Assembly (NCBI GenBank): GCA_963782555.1
Contig: CAWAKB010000004.1
Coordinates: 620,001-684,000, forward strand
DNA: 64,000 nucleotides
DNA from: Hyphomicrobium_A sp963782555
GTDB lineage: Bacteria; Pseudomonadota; Alphaproteobacteria; Rhizobiales; Hyphomicrobiaceae
Direction: 5' to 3'
Position 1 is the first letter of the stretch. Every line of letters begins with the position of its first letter. The notes below the pieces were generated by a model. The model was not told the DNA's origin. It did no database searches and saw nothing but the letters and a program-made list of their open reading frames with translations. A program made the position numbers and the translations under genes. Shown in pieces: positions 1 to 11,692 of the stretch.

Positions 1-335
1 GCATAAGGCGACGCCGCCTCATCCGCGAGCCCGTAGGACCGGAAGAAATCGAAGTGCCAAAGGTTATAGGCATGATTGAGCGAGGAGAACGTCTCGTTGT
101 TGTCCGTCACGTAGGGGATACCGTCCCCCATCACGAAGAGCGCCGTCGATACCGCGATGAACGCCGCGACAACGATGAGCTCCCCGACATGCCGCGCGGC
201 AAATGTGAGCAGTGGACTTTTGTCCACGACACTCTGCCACCGCACGCCAGTCTTCGACAGCCACGTCGTCCCAAAGCGATTGCGGGGCACGACCGAACCC
301 AATAAGGTCCCCGCCGACGACGCTTGCCCATTCAT
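1..335 (-). CDS. N-terminal part of a polytopic membrane protein (cut by window edge)
   Basis: The first 111 codons of a leftward gene are present, starting at an ATG at 335; the rest lies outside the window. The visible protein has a roughly 48-residue polar, basic N-terminus, one clear hydrophobic segment at about residues 50-69, and then an exported-looking loop rich in acidic and aromatic residues (GDGIPYVTDNNE followed by a WHFDFF stretch). An acidic first loop after TM1 is typical of GT-C type glycosyltransferases, but that is only inference; too little is present to assign a family. It sits head to head with the ABC exporter at 348, with almost no room between them, so the two probably share a divergent promoter region. 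Its neighbourhood suggests a role in surface polysaccharide assembly. Confidence 0.6.
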   Translation of the reverse strand, partial: MNGQASSAGTLLGSVVPRNRFGTTWLSKTGVRWQSVVDKSPLLTFAARHVGELIVVAAFIAVSTALFVMGDGIPYVTDNNETFSSLNHAYNLWHFDFFRSYGLADEAASPY

Positions 336-347
336 ACGGCCCACTCC

Positions 348-2235
348 GTGCAGGAACTGCAGGCTTTTCTCGCGATAGAGGCCGACCGGCCCAAGGGTCC
401 GATGCTCCGGCTCATGGCGCTCGGCGTGTGCGTCGGACTGCTCGAGCTTGCATGCATGGCGCTCGTCATTCCCGCCATCGCCCTCATCAGCAATTCCGCG
501 GCGCTGAGCGACATGCCCCTGCCTGGATGGGCCCGGCAAATGGCCGTGGGCGTCACCTGGCGGCAATCACTGCTCATCATCATCGGTCTGCTTTTTGCGG
601 GCTACATGGTGAAAGCGGCGGTGCAGATATTCTACTATTACTGCCAGACGGCGCTGGTGGCCCGATGGCAACGCGATCTCGCGGTGAAGTTGTTGCGCGG
701 GCAGCTCGATGCGCCCTTTGACGATTTCCTGCAAGGTCATTCGGCCACAGTCATTCGCAACATCACCGTGCTCGTCCATGAAACCTATGGGCGATTCTTG
801 AACTCGCTCTTTAGTCTTATCGCAGACTGCTCCTCCGCCATCGCGCTCGTCGGGCTCTCGCTGATCGCTGCACCTCTGCCTGCGCTCGCTGGAGGATTGC
901 TGATGGTCTCGATTTATACTGTTCAGCACATGGTATTCCAACGAATTCACACGCTTCTCGGCCAACAAAGTGTGGAGCTTCTTGAAGACGAGCAGCTCGC
1001 CCTGCAACAATCTCTGGGTGCATTCCGCGAGGTGCGCGTCGCCGGACGCGCGGAGCACTTCCTCAGCCAGTTTCGCGCGCTCCAGGACGCGTTTCGCAAA
1101 ACAACGTTCCAGTTCGAATTTACCCGCCGGCTGCCGCCGGTGCTCGGCGAGCTGACCATCGTTTTGTGCGTGACGGTTGCCGTTCTCGTCATGATGTCGG
1201 CCGTCGCCAAGCCGGGCCAGGTCACCGTCGCCCTCGGGCTGCTGGCCGCCGTGGCGTTCCGGTTGAGCCCGCTCGCCAACCGTGTCGTCGGGGCCACGGG
1301 CACGATCCAAAACGCCCGCGCAGGCCTTGCCCTTCTCGCCGGCGAGGTCGGCGCGCAGAGATGCACCGCCGCCGCCACGCGCAACTCGGAGCGCCGGCCG
1401 CTCTCGCTGGCTGATAAGCTCGAGCTCAAAGGGGTCGGCTATACCTATCCGGGCAGGGACCGCCCGGCGCTGCAGGGCATCGATCTCACCATCCGGCGCG
1501 GCGAGGTCATCGGCATCGTGGGGGCGTCGGGCGCCGGCAAGACCACCCTCATCGACATTATTCTCGGTCTGTTGGTGCCGGGCGAAGGCAGCGTCCTCGT
1601 CGACGGCGCGCCCATCAGCGCCGACAGCCACCTCAACGCCGGCTACGTGCCGCAGGAGATCTTTCTCTTCGACGATACGCTGCGGGCCAATGTCGCCTTC
1701 GGCGCGCCGCGCGAGGAGGTCGGCGACGACGAGATCCGCCGCGTGCTCGGCCTCGTGCGCCTCGACGGCCTGCTGCAGGGGCTTCCCGCCGGATTGGACA
1801 GCAAGCTTGGAGAGCGCGGGCGCCTCTTGTCGGGCGGGCAGCGCCAGAGAGTTCGGCATCGCGCGCGCGCTTTGCCATGGCCCGGAGCTGCTCGTGCTCG
1901 ACGAGGCGACCTCGGCCATGGACGTGCACACCGAGGAGCGCATCACCGACGCCATCGCCGCCTTGCGCGGCTCCATCACCATCATCGTCATCGCGCATCG
2001 CTTGAGCACGGTGCGCAACTGCGACTCGATTCTGCTCCTGGACGAGGGCCGCATCGTCGATAATGGCAGCTTTGATGAGCTGCATGCGCGCAATGCCGCC
2101 TTCCGCTCCATGGTCCGCTCCGCGAGCTTCGGAGCCAAGGAGAAGCCGCCCGAGCCGGCGGCGGCGACCGACGTGCTCAAGTCAGCGGTCGCCTTCGAAG
2201 GGGGCGGCCCGCGCCGCCGCGCACAGCACAGTTGA
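348..2235 (+). CDS. Flippase-like ABC exporter (TM domain + ATPase), apparent frameshift
   Basis: A half-transporter of the MsbA/PglK type: six membrane segments in roughly the first 310 residues, then an ABC ATPase. Walker A (GASGAGKTT) lies near 1521-1547, the Q-loop (VPQEIFLFDD) near 1650-1680, the signature LSGGQRQR near 1826-1850, Walker B (LLVLDEAT) near 1888-1911 and the H-loop (IAHRLST) near 1993-2013. Signature and Walker B are in different frames: one surplus base at about 1851-1855 must be removed to read QRVGIARAL. That is either a sequencing error or a fresh mutation. The start is uncertain: GTG 348, an earlier TTG 324 that would overlap the divergent gene, or ATG 402, which has a better ribosome site but trims TM1. 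The neighbours suggest it flips a lipid-linked glycan. Confidence 0.85.
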
Positions 2236-2284
2236 CGTCTTCGTTGCGCCCGCTGCGCCGTTATGGGACCGGAGGCCCGCAGTC

Positions 2285-4633
2285 ATGACCGCCCGTGAGG
2301 TCGATCGGACCCGCGACCTGCCGACCGGCACGCTCGTCTCCCCTGTTGCCTCCCCCGATCCCTACCAGGTGTGGACCAACCGCACACTTGCCGTGCTGGC
2401 CGGCGTCTTCGCCGTGCTTTGGCTCGCCGGCGACGGCACCTACTTCACCAAGGCCATCACCGAGAGCCACAACATCATCCTGGCCGCCGCCAACGTGCAC
2501 GACCCGCTTACCCTTCTGGTGCAGGACGTCGCAGCCGCTCCCGACCCAGGAGCGCATCCCTACTGGTACATCCACCACCCCAATCTCTTTGCCAAGATCC
2601 TCTCGCTCGCGCTCGGCGGCATCGGCCTTGGACTGAGCGGACAGGTGGCGGCCCTCCTCGCGCTCAATCTGGCGGGGCTCGTGGTCGCCGCCGCCGCATT
2701 CCGGCGCTTCTCCTCGGCGGCGGCGCTCGGCGCCATCGTGGTGGCGGCGACGTCCTACGGCACCTTTCATTTCAGCGCCGGCGACCTGTGCCGCGCGCCG
2801 CTCTACCTGCTGCTGTGGCCGATCCTCTACGCGCTCGTCGCCAACCCCACGCTCACCGACCGCCGTCTCAACCTCATCCTCGCCGCCAGCAGCGCGCTCT
2901 CGATCCTGTCCGACTGGGGCCTCGGCGTCTTCGTCGTGGCGTTCGCCTTCTGCTATGGCGCACTCGGCCGCGACCGGGTTCCGTGGCGCTGGTTCTTGCT
3001 CACGGTGCTGCTTCCCGCGGCCGCGGCCTTTCTCGTCTACGAGCTCGCCGTTATCCGGGCGGTGGGTCTCGACTTCTTTCTAACCGACGTGAAGGTCACC
3101 TATCTCGGCCGGCTGGGCGTGGGAGACTTCCTCGATTACGAGCGCCTCATCTCCCACTTCCACGACCACCACGTCATCATCTGGCCGGCGCAAGGGCGCG
3201 GCACCGATACGATCCTGGAGCTCATCGCCAGCATGGCGGCCATGCCGCTCTTGAACACCGGTCCGGCGTGGATCCTGTTGCTGCCGGTCACGATCGCGGC
3301 GACGGTCTCGACGCTTGCTCACCTGCGGCTCGGAGCACGCGCCTGGAGCCTCATGGCGGCGCTGATCGCGCTCAATATCGTCGGCCTGCTGCCGCTGCCG
3401 GTGCTGGCCCTGGTGCTTGCCTTCATTTCCGTGCGGCTCGTGCGCGCGCCGATGCACACGCCCGTGCGCCGCCTGTGCGGGCTGGTGACGGCGGTCGTGC
3501 TCGGCCTGCTATCGGTGGGCGTCGTGTTCCCGGCGTTCACGATGGGGTTCACGATCGCCGGCGGGCGGCCGCCGCTGCCACTTCTGGAAATGTCGGCTGC
3601 TGCGCTGCTGGTCGAGCTTGTAGCCTCAGGCCTCCTCGTCCGCGCCCTGCCGCTGCCCGCACGCGGGGCCGCCCCCTGGCCGTTCGTGAGCGGGCGTCTG
3701 GCAACAGCCTGGGTGATCGTCGCCGTGCTCACGGCGACGCTTTACGTGGTCGCACTTTCCAAAGGCCCCTTCTTCGGCATACCCAAGCACCTGGCGATCG
3801 CACTGGCGCTCGTGCTCGCGGGCGGCTTCGTGATTGCGATCGGCGAGCTGCGCGCGCCTTCGACAAGCGGGCCCGCAACAGGCTGGGACCGCCTGGCGCA
3901 GTGGCGCATTCCGATCTTTCTCTTGATGGCAACGGCTGCGCTCGCTGCGCACACATCGGCAACGCCGACGATCCTCGCACGCTACTCGTCGTCCTACGCG
4001 CTGCTGCTGGCAGCGATTGCGGCCCTCACGCTCTTCTCGATTGCCGCAGCACTCACGCCCGCGCTCTCCGCACGCCTATCCGCGATGCTGTCGGACCTCA
4101 TAAGCGGGCTTTGGAAAGGCCCAGCCGCGCGCCAGAGCCCCCAATGGCGGGCGGTCGCCACCGTCATCGCCGTTCTGGCGATCGGCCAAGTCGCATGGTT
4201 CGCCTTGTCGGCCCTGAGCCATCCGCCGCAGCCCATTCCCTATGCCCGAGCGCTGGAGGCGCCGCAGTTCCGGGGAAAAAGCTTTCTCACCACGAGCTAC
4301 GAGGCGATTGCGTGGTCCGCGACCGGCGGCTGGGCCTACATGACGCCGGCCAACCCGCCGCCGCCCGGACGCATCAGCACCCGCTTCCGCCATTTCGCCG
4401 ATTGGCAGAACGAGGCAAAGTACGCCCATCCCGATTTCTATCTGTGCGACAACACGCGCTTCGCCTACGTGCGGCCGGGCACCAGCGTCGAGAATGCGCC
4501 GCTGCAGAAGATGAGCTGTCGGGCCTGCACCTGCCGCGACGTTGCCGCGGCGCTGGCCGCGCGCGGCCACGAGATCGTGGTCGACGGCGACGACTATGCG
4601 ATCGTGAAGTTCAACTGGCCGGAGCGCAAATAG
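2285..4633 (+). CDS. Large polytopic membrane protein of unknown function
   Basis: A 782-residue protein starting at ATG 2285, nine bases after a GGAGG ribosome site. It has about 14-16 hydrophobic segments, an early exported loop with acidic and aromatic residues (GDGTYFTKA, then HPYWYIHHPN), and a soluble C-terminal tail of about 140 residues containing a cysteine-rich patch (CRACTCRDVAAAL). The topology, with a first loop bearing acidic residues and a C-terminal soluble domain, resembles GT-C fold glycosyltransferases and polymerase-like proteins, but I recognise no specific family motif. It lies between an ABC flippase and manC, so a role in building or polymerising a surface glycan is likely. 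It ends three bases before the convergent manC gene ends. Confidence 0.75.
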   Translation: MTAREVDRTRDLPTGTLVSPVASPDPYQVWTNRTLAVLAGVFAVLWLAGDGTYFTKAITESHNIILAAANVHDPLTLLVQDVAAAPDPGAHPYWYIHHPNLFAKILSLALGGIGLGLSGQVAALLALNLAGLVVAAAAFRRFSSAAALGAIVVAATSYGTFHFSAGDLCRAPLYLLLWPILYALVANPTLTDRRLNLILAASSALSILSDWGLGVFVVAFAFCYGALGRDRVPWRWFLLTVLLPAAAAFLVYELAVIRAVGLDFFLTDVKVTYLGRLGVGDFLDYERLISHFHDHHVIIWPAQGRGTDTILELIASMAAMPLLNTGPAWILLLPVTIAATVSTLAHLRLGARAWSLMAALIALNIVGLLPLPVLALVLAFISVRLVRAPMHTPVRRLCGLVTAVVLGLLSVGVVFPAFTMGFTIAGGRPPLPLLEMSAAALLVELVASGLLVRALPLPARGAAPWPFVSGRLATAWVIVAVLTATLYVVALSKGPFFGIPKHLAIALALVLAGGFVIAIGELRAPSTSGPATGWDRLAQWRIPIFLLMATAALAAHTSATPTILARYSSSYALLLAAIAALTLFSIAAALTPALSARLSAMLSDLISGLWKGPAARQSPQWRAVATVIAVLAIGQVAWFALSALSHPPQPIPYARALEAPQFRGKSFLTTSYEAIAWSATGGWAYMTPANPPPPGRISTRFRHFADWQNEAKYAHPDFYLCDNTRFAYVRPGTSVENAPLQKMSCRACTCRDVAAALAARGHEIVVDGDDYAIVKFNWPERK

Positions 4634-4636
4634 CGG

Positions 4637-6073
4637 CTACTTCGTCTCGTCCGGGGCGCGGTGGTAAACGTCCTCGGTGCGGATAATGTCGTCCTCGCCG
4701 AGATAGCTGCCGATCTGCACCTCGATCAGCTCCAGCGGCACCTTGCCCGGGTTCTCCAGACGGTGCCAGTGCGTCGCGGTGATGTAGACGCTCTCGTTCT
4801 CCTGAACGAGCTTATCGCTCTCGCCGATGGTCACGCGCGCGGTGCCGCGCACCACCACCCAGTGCTCGGAGCGGTGATGGTGCATTTGCATCGACAGCTT
4901 GCCGCCCGGCTTCACGTGCAAGAGCTTCACCTGAAAGCGCCCGCCGACCGAGAGCGTCTCGAAGAAACCCCACGGACGGTAGTTGCGCAGGTGCTGCTCG
5001 TGCTCCCTGCGGTTCGTCTGCTTGAGCTTGGCGACGACGCTGGAGACGTCCTGCGCGCGCGACTTGTCGGCGACAAGCAGCGCGTCGGGCGTATCGACAA
5101 TGATGAGGTCTTGCAGTCCGATGGTCGCCACAAGCGACCGCTCCGAGTGCACCAGGCAGTCCTTCGTATCGGCGAGCAGCGCATCGCCCTCGACCGCGTT
5201 GCCGGCCTCGTCGTGGGGCGCGATCTGCCACAGCGAGGTCCAGGAGCCGACGTCGCTCCAGCCCACGTCGAGCGGGACCATGGCGGCAGCCTTGGTCTTC
5301 TCCATCACGGCGTAGTCGATGGAGATGTTGGGCGAGCCGGCAAACGCCGTCGCATCGAGCCGCAGGAAGCCGAGGTCCTGGGTGGCCTTCTCGAGCGCGC
5401 CTTGCGCGGCCTCGTAGATGCGCGGATCGAGGCGCTGCAGCTCCTCAAGGAAGGTGCGTGCGCTCAAGACAAAGATGCCGCTGTTCCAGAAGTAGTCGCC
5501 GGCCGCCACGTATTGCTCGGCGAGCTTGCGTTCCGGCTTCTCGCAAAAGGCCTCCACCACATAGCCGCCGGCTTCGCCGTCGAGCGCGGTGCCCTGGCGG
5601 ATGTAGCCATAGCCCGTGTGCGGCTCGGCCGGCTTGATCCCGAACAGAACCAGTCGCCCCGTGGCGGCGATCTGCGCCGCCTGCTTGATGCCTTCGACAA
5701 ATCCGGCTGCATCGCCCACGACATGATCGGAGGGCATCACCGCCAGCACCGCGTCGGGATCGCGCTTCAGCGCGAAAAGTGCGGCCACGGCAACGGCGGC
5801 CGCCGTGTTGCGGGCCACCGGCTCCAGGATGATCGCCTGCGGCGCGCTGCCGGCCTTTGCGACCTCCTCTTGCACGAGGAAGCGATGGTCGTTGTTGCAG
5901 ACGACGATCGGCGCCTCGAAGCTCTCCTCCGTTCCGAGCCGGGCCAGCGTCGCCCCCAACAGGCTGCTGCCTTCCCCGTTGAAGAAGTGCAAAAACTGCT
6001 TGGGATACATTGCGCGCGACAGCGGCCACAGCCGCGTCCCGGAGCCGCCCGACAGAATGACTGGAACGATCAT
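4637..6073 (-). CDS. manC: Mannose-1-phosphate guanylyltransferase / mannose-6-phosphate isomerase
   Basis: The 478-residue bifunctional type-II PMI-GMP protein. It converts mannose-1-phosphate plus GTP to GDP-mannose and, through a C-terminal cupin, interconverts mannose-6-phosphate and fructose-6-phosphate. The nucleotidyltransferase signature GGSGTRLWPLSR is at about residues 9-20. The C-terminal cupin (about 360-470) carries the metal and substrate ligands in MQMHHHRSEHW and THWHRLENPG. Length and domain order match AlgA/ManC/CpsB. I chose ATG 6073; a TTG four codons upstream is possible. GDP-mannose would feed the glycosyltransferases across the left part of the window. The gene stands alone, convergent with the membrane protein before it. 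Confidence 0.95.
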   Translation of the reverse strand: MIVPVILSGGSGTRLWPLSRAMYPKQFLHFFNGEGSSLLGATLARLGTEESFEAPIVVCNNDHRFLVQEEVAKAGSAPQAIILEPVARNTAAAVAVAALFALKRDPDAVLAVMPSDHVVGDAAGFVEGIKQAAQIAATGRLVLFGIKPAEPHTGYGYIRQGTALDGEAGGYVVEAFCEKPERKLAEQYVAAGDYFWNSGIFVLSARTFLEELQRLDPRIYEAAQGALEKATQDLGFLRLDATAFAGSPNISIDYAVMEKTKAAAMVPLDVGWSDVGSWTSLWQIAPHDEAGNAVEGDALLADTKDCLVHSERSLVATIGLQDLIIVDTPDALLVADKSRAQDVSSVVAKLKQTNRREHEQHLRNYRPWGFFETLSVGGRFQVKLLHVKPGGKLSMQMHHHRSEHWVVVRGTARVTIGESDKLVQENESVYITATHWHRLENPGKVPLELIEVQIGSYLGEDDIIRTEDVYHRAPDETK

Positions 6074-6291
6074 GGCCTCGGACAACGCGTTGGCAGCCTG
6101 CTCATCGGGCCGCGAGAAACCTTAGAGCCAATACCGTCGCCGGTCCGGCCTGTCCACGACGACGCCTCAAATTGGTGAACCCACTGGAGGGCGAAACCCT
6201 TGAAAAGTCAAAGCGCAAATGACCTCAATCCGCCTTCGATCGGCAGCAATTCAAAGCTAACATAACCGCCGATCGTGACAAGACGGAGGTC

Positions 6292-8691
<2,400 letters not shown>

Positions 8692-8692
8692 C

Positions 8693-9112
8693 TCAGCCAC
8701 GCGCAGGCTCCGCTTTTTTCAGAAGGATGACGAGGCACCCGTCGATGGCTTTGCGGCGGATGTCTTTGTAGCGCCCCGCGGGAAGGCGAAGCCGGCGCTC
8801 GAAATGGCCCTGCGGCAGCTCGAGCCGGTGGATGACGGCGGTCGCAAGCTCGCGCGGAAGCGTGCGTGTGCCGGCAAGAACGAGGTCGCCGCCATCGATG
8901 ACGGCCTCGACGCGATCGGCATTGACGCCAGGGAGCGCCACGATCACCAGCACCTCGTGCTCGGTCTCCAAGACGTCGGCGGGCGGCTCCCAGGCAGGAA
9001 GATGCCGGACCGAGCGCAGCGGCTGAAAGAGCTGGCGGTGCAGGCGGTCAGCCCGGGCCAGCACCTCGCATGCCTCCGACCACATCCACCGGTCGGGAAG
9101 ATCGTCTTTCAT
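8693..9112 (-). CDS. HSP20-family small heat-shock protein
   Basis: A 139-residue protein with an alpha-crystallin type beta-sandwich: a lead-in region, then EPPADVLETEHEVLVIVALPG, the middle strand VIDGGDLVLAGTR, and the family-typical ending ELPQGHFERRLRLPAG followed by DGCLVILLKK. Small heat-shock proteins hold unfolding clients in the cytoplasm without ATP. The variant here lacks a long N-terminal arm and has no clear I-X-I tail, so its oligomerisation may differ from the classic IbpA type. Its stop overlaps or touches the start of lon, making a two-gene hold-or-degrade operon. Upstream at about 9160-9190 on the minus strand there is a weak match to a rhizobial sigma-32 promoter (ATTG-N18-CCTATGT), not strong enough to list separately. 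Confidence 0.85.
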   Translation of the reverse strand: MKDDLPDRWMWSEACEVLARADRLHRQLFQPLRSVRHLPAWEPPADVLETEHEVLVIVALPGVNADRVEAVIDGGDLVLAGTRTLPRELATAVIHRLELPQGHFERRLRLPAGRYKDIRRKAIDGCLVILLKKAEPARG

Positions 9113-9807
9113 TCAATTGACCCTGCTTTTGACGGGAGCCGCGCCTGCCATGAGAGCCTCTACATAGGAGCGCGCAAACGGATATCCAATCGCCACATTG
9201 AGCTTCCCCGCCTCTCCTTTTTTGCCGTTGTCGGCGTCCCCAGCAAGCTGAGAAAAATGCCGACGCTAATGGGATTGCCATGGTGATGGTGATAGCGGCG
9301 GCGCCCGACGACGAGGCGCGCCGTGCTCGAAGCGCGAGCTTTGCCACCTCTTCTGTCCCCCCTCGGTCGGATCGGATTTCCCGATGTGCTCGAGGTGATC
9401 TGCGGCGGAATTGGCATCGGCGCAGCCCCCTTTGGCCGGACGGATCGTCCCGGCGGCGCCACGTTTAGTGCGTCGCCCGCGCAACAAATGCGAGGTTTGA
9501 GGACTTCGTTTCCACGCAGCGAAACGTCAATTTTTGTTCAATTGCAATCAAAGCAAAGCCCCGAGAGCACATGCTTGTGCCCGAAGTCATTGAATTTTGC
9601 TCTGTTTTGCCCAATCTATGGGCGCATTAGCCCTTGATTTTGCGTCCATTGAGCCCCATATCCGGCTGAGCCGTTCTGCGGATCTTGTGCGGGGCACAAA
9701 AGCCCGCATGGTCGAGCCAGCTGCCTTTCGAACATTAAGAGAGTTTTGCAGCGAACGCCTTAAGCGGTGGCATCGTAATCGGCCCACCCGTCAAAGGAGT
9801 GCGGGAG
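9113..9807. other. Intergenic stretch without a recognisable gene
   Basis: About 700 bases between the divergent HSP20 and zinc-ribbon genes. Short open frames exist on both strands but none has a recognisable motif, a ribosome site or convincing composition. The centre (about 9500-9640) is AT-richer than its surroundings, as expected for promoters. The left end must carry the promoter of the HSP20-lon operon. Confidence 0.5.
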
Positions 9808-10086
9808 GTGCTGGAGATCCCGGGAGCAGAGGACCTGCAATCGACTGGTAAAGAAGTGAGCAGCTTGAAGGAACATGTCGGCACTTTCGCGGATTGCCAC
9901 GGCGCGGCCGGAGGCGATATTGCGGACGCACGCGAGGAGCGGGACGAGGGTGAGGCGCGGCAGGCCGAGGAGAAGGTCCGCAAGTGCCTGATCTGCAAGA
10001 CCCCGTTTCCCAGCGCGTGGGCCGGCGAGCGCGTCTGCCGGCGCTGCAAGTCCACGAGCGCGTGGCGCAGCGGCGCGTTGGGCTAA
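9808..10086 (+). CDS. Small zinc-ribbon protein
   Basis: A small protein (about 92 residues) whose C-terminal 35 residues form a treble-clef or zinc-ribbon knuckle: KCLICKTPF, then a spacer, then CRRCKSTSAW, giving CXXC-N13-CXXC. The N-terminal two thirds are acidic, probably helical and low in complexity. Similar short ribbons are common uncharacterised proteins in Hyphomicrobiales. I favour the GTG at 9808, eight bases after AAAGGAG; a GTG at 9799 would overlap that site. It is followed by another small, highly charged protein. The function is unknown: nucleic-acid or ribosome binding is a reasonable guess from the ribbon and the basic tail, but nothing in the sequence proves it. Confidence 0.6.
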   Translation: MLEIPGAEDLQSTGKEVSSLKEHVGTFADCHGAAGGDIADAREERDEGEARQAEEKVRKCLICKTPFPSAWAGERVCRRCKSTSAWRSGALG

Positions 10087-10166
10087 GGCCTGAGGCACGC
10101 TGCCTTACCGCAGCTGAGCGATTGCGGACTATCGGCTAACGTTCATAAGCCCAAAAAGGGGGTTTG

Positions 10167-10445
10167 ATGTCGAACAACACGAGAAAGACGCGAGCGCCGG
10201 ATCCGCGGGACCGGCGCCAGGCCAACGGGCGGCCGTCCCGCCCCGGACAAGCAAACCAAGGGCAACGCCCTGCCGATGCCCGCGCTCACGCCAAGCGCAA
10301 CTACGAGCGCTACATTGAGCTGGCCCGCGCCGCCATGTCGGCCGGCGATGCCATAGAAGGCGAGAACCTCTACCAGCACGCCGAGCACTATTTCAGAACG
10401 ATGAAAGAGCACGACCGCGGGCGCGACACAGAGCAGCCCACGTAA
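10167..10445 (+). CDS. DUF4167-like small basic protein
   Basis: A 92-residue protein starting at ATG 10167 just after a run of A and G that can serve as ribosome site. The first half is very basic and rich in R, N, P and Q, as in an RNA-binding disordered tail. The second half has the hallmark ending of the DUF4167 family: AKRNYERYIELARAAMSAGD, then ENLYQHAEHYFRTM. Family members in Hyphomicrobiales are usually longer and carry a disordered C-terminus; this copy stops soon after the conserved helix pair. The function of the family is not established. The conserved helices resemble a protein-protein interaction motif and the tail a nucleic-acid tether. Confidence 0.75.
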   Translation: MSNNTRKTRAPDPRDRRQANGRPSRPGQANQGQRPADARAHAKRNYERYIELARAAMSAGDAIEGENLYQHAEHYFRTMKEHDRGRDTEQPT

Positions 10446-10453
10446 AGCTCGGG

Positions 10454-11692
10454 TCAGCTCCCGGCAATCGCGGCGCCGAGCCGCTCGACAATCCTCTCTT
10501 GGTCCCTCGCGCCGAGCCCGATCCACAACGGCAGGCGGATCAAACGCCTCGCCACCGAATCCGTCACCGCAAGCTCGCCGTGCGCGCGCCCAAAGCGCAG
10601 CCCGCCGGGAGAGGAATGCAGCGGGACGTAATGGAATATCGCGTCGACGCCGGACCGGTTGAGGGCGGCGAGCACGCGGGCCCGGTCGATGCTGGAATCG
10701 AGCAGCACATAATACATGTGCGCGTTGTGGCGGCAGTCGGCCGGAACGATGGGGCGGCGCAAATGCCCCTGCGCCTCGAGCGGCGCCATCAGGCAGTGAT
10801 AACGGCTCCAAATCGCAAGGCGCTCAGCCGTGATCCGGTCCGCCTCCTCCAGCTGCGCCCACAGGAAGGCCGCCGCCAGCTCGCCCGCCAGAAACGACGA
10901 CCCCATCTCCTGCCAGGTGTACTTGTCCACCTCGCCGCGGAAGAAGCGGCTGCGGTCGGTGCCTTTCTCGCGAATGATCTCGGCCCGCGCCACGAGCTCG
11001 GGATCGTTGACCAGCAGTGCCCCGCCCTCGCCCGAGGTGATGTTCTTCGTTTCGTGAAAGCTGTAGGCGCCGAGCTGCCCGATGGAGCCCAGCGGCCGGC
11101 CCTTGTACGTCGACATGACGCCCTGGGCCGCGTCCTCGATGAGCTTCAGGCCGTGACGGCCTGCGATGTCGCAAAGCGCATCCATCTCGCAGGCGACGCC
11201 GGCATAATGCACGGCGACGATCGCCTTGGTGCGCGGCGTGATCGCCGCCTCGACCAGGCGTTCATCGAGGTTGAGCGTATCCTCGCGGATGTCGACGAAC
11301 ACCGGGGTGGCGCCGCGCAGCACGAACGCATTCGCCGTCGAGACGAACGTGTAGGACGGCATGATCACCTCGTCTCCGGGAGCGCAATCCAGGAGAAGAG
11401 CGGCAATCTCCAGCGCCGCGGTGCAGGAATGCGTGAGCAACGCCTCGGCGCAGCCCGTCTGCAGCTCGAGATAAGCGTGGCAGCGCTTGGTGAACGGACC
11501 GTCGCCGGCGAGCGCCCCGTCGGCGTGGGCTTGTGCGATGTAGGAGAGCTCCTTTCCCGTCATGTAGGGACGGTTGAAAGGCACCGACCATTGGTCGACA
11601 TCGCACGTCTTGGCCGTCTCCGTGTCGCGCGCCGATGCCGCCCTTTGCGGCGCGGGCCAAGCAGGACGGGACCGAGGTGCGATCGTTGTCAT
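10454..11692 (-). CDS. DegT/DnrJ/EryC1-family sugar aminotransferase
   Basis: A 412-residue PLP enzyme that transfers an amino group to a nucleotide-linked keto-sugar. The internal aldimine lysine is about residue 216 in SFHETKNITSGEGG, and the aspartate that contacts the cofactor is in LIEDAAQG. The stretch LHSSPGG and the N-terminal PFNRPYMTGKE match the WecE/RffA and FdtB subgroup, which acts on dTDP-4-keto-6-deoxyhexoses, so the product is probably an amino-deoxyhexose for a surface glycan; the exact sugar cannot be told. The start ATG (11692) overlaps the stop of the WbqC-family gene in an ATGA junction, so the two are translationally coupled. Confidence 0.9.
   Translation of the reverse strand: MTTIAPRSRPAWPAPQRAASARDTETAKTCDVDQWSVPFNRPYMTGKELSYIAQAHADGALAGDGPFTKRCHAYLELQTGCAEALLTHSCTAALEIAALLLDCAPGDEVIMPSYTFVSTANAFVLRGATPVFVDIREDTLNLDERLVEAAITPRTKAIVAVHYAGVACEMDALCDIAGRHGLKLIEDAAQGVMSTYKGRPLGSIGQLGAYSFHETKNITSGEGGALLVNDPELVARAEIIREKGTDRSRFFRGEVDKYTWQEMGSSFLAGELAAAFLWAQLEEADRITAERLAIWSRYHCLMAPLEAQGHLRRPIVPADCRHNAHMYYVLLDSSIDRARVLAALNRSGVDAIFHYVPLHSSPGGLRFGRAHGELAVTDSVARRLIRLPLWIGLGARDQERIVERLGAAIAGS

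Noticed and set aside
4661..6178. Long plus-strand open frame antisense to manC
   Set aside because: It has no ribosome site or family motif, and the minus strand carries a complete, conserved ManC.
9266..9487. Several overlapping short frames in the 9.1-9.8 kb gap
   Set aside because: They lack motifs, ribosome sites and typical composition; the region is better read as promoter DNA.
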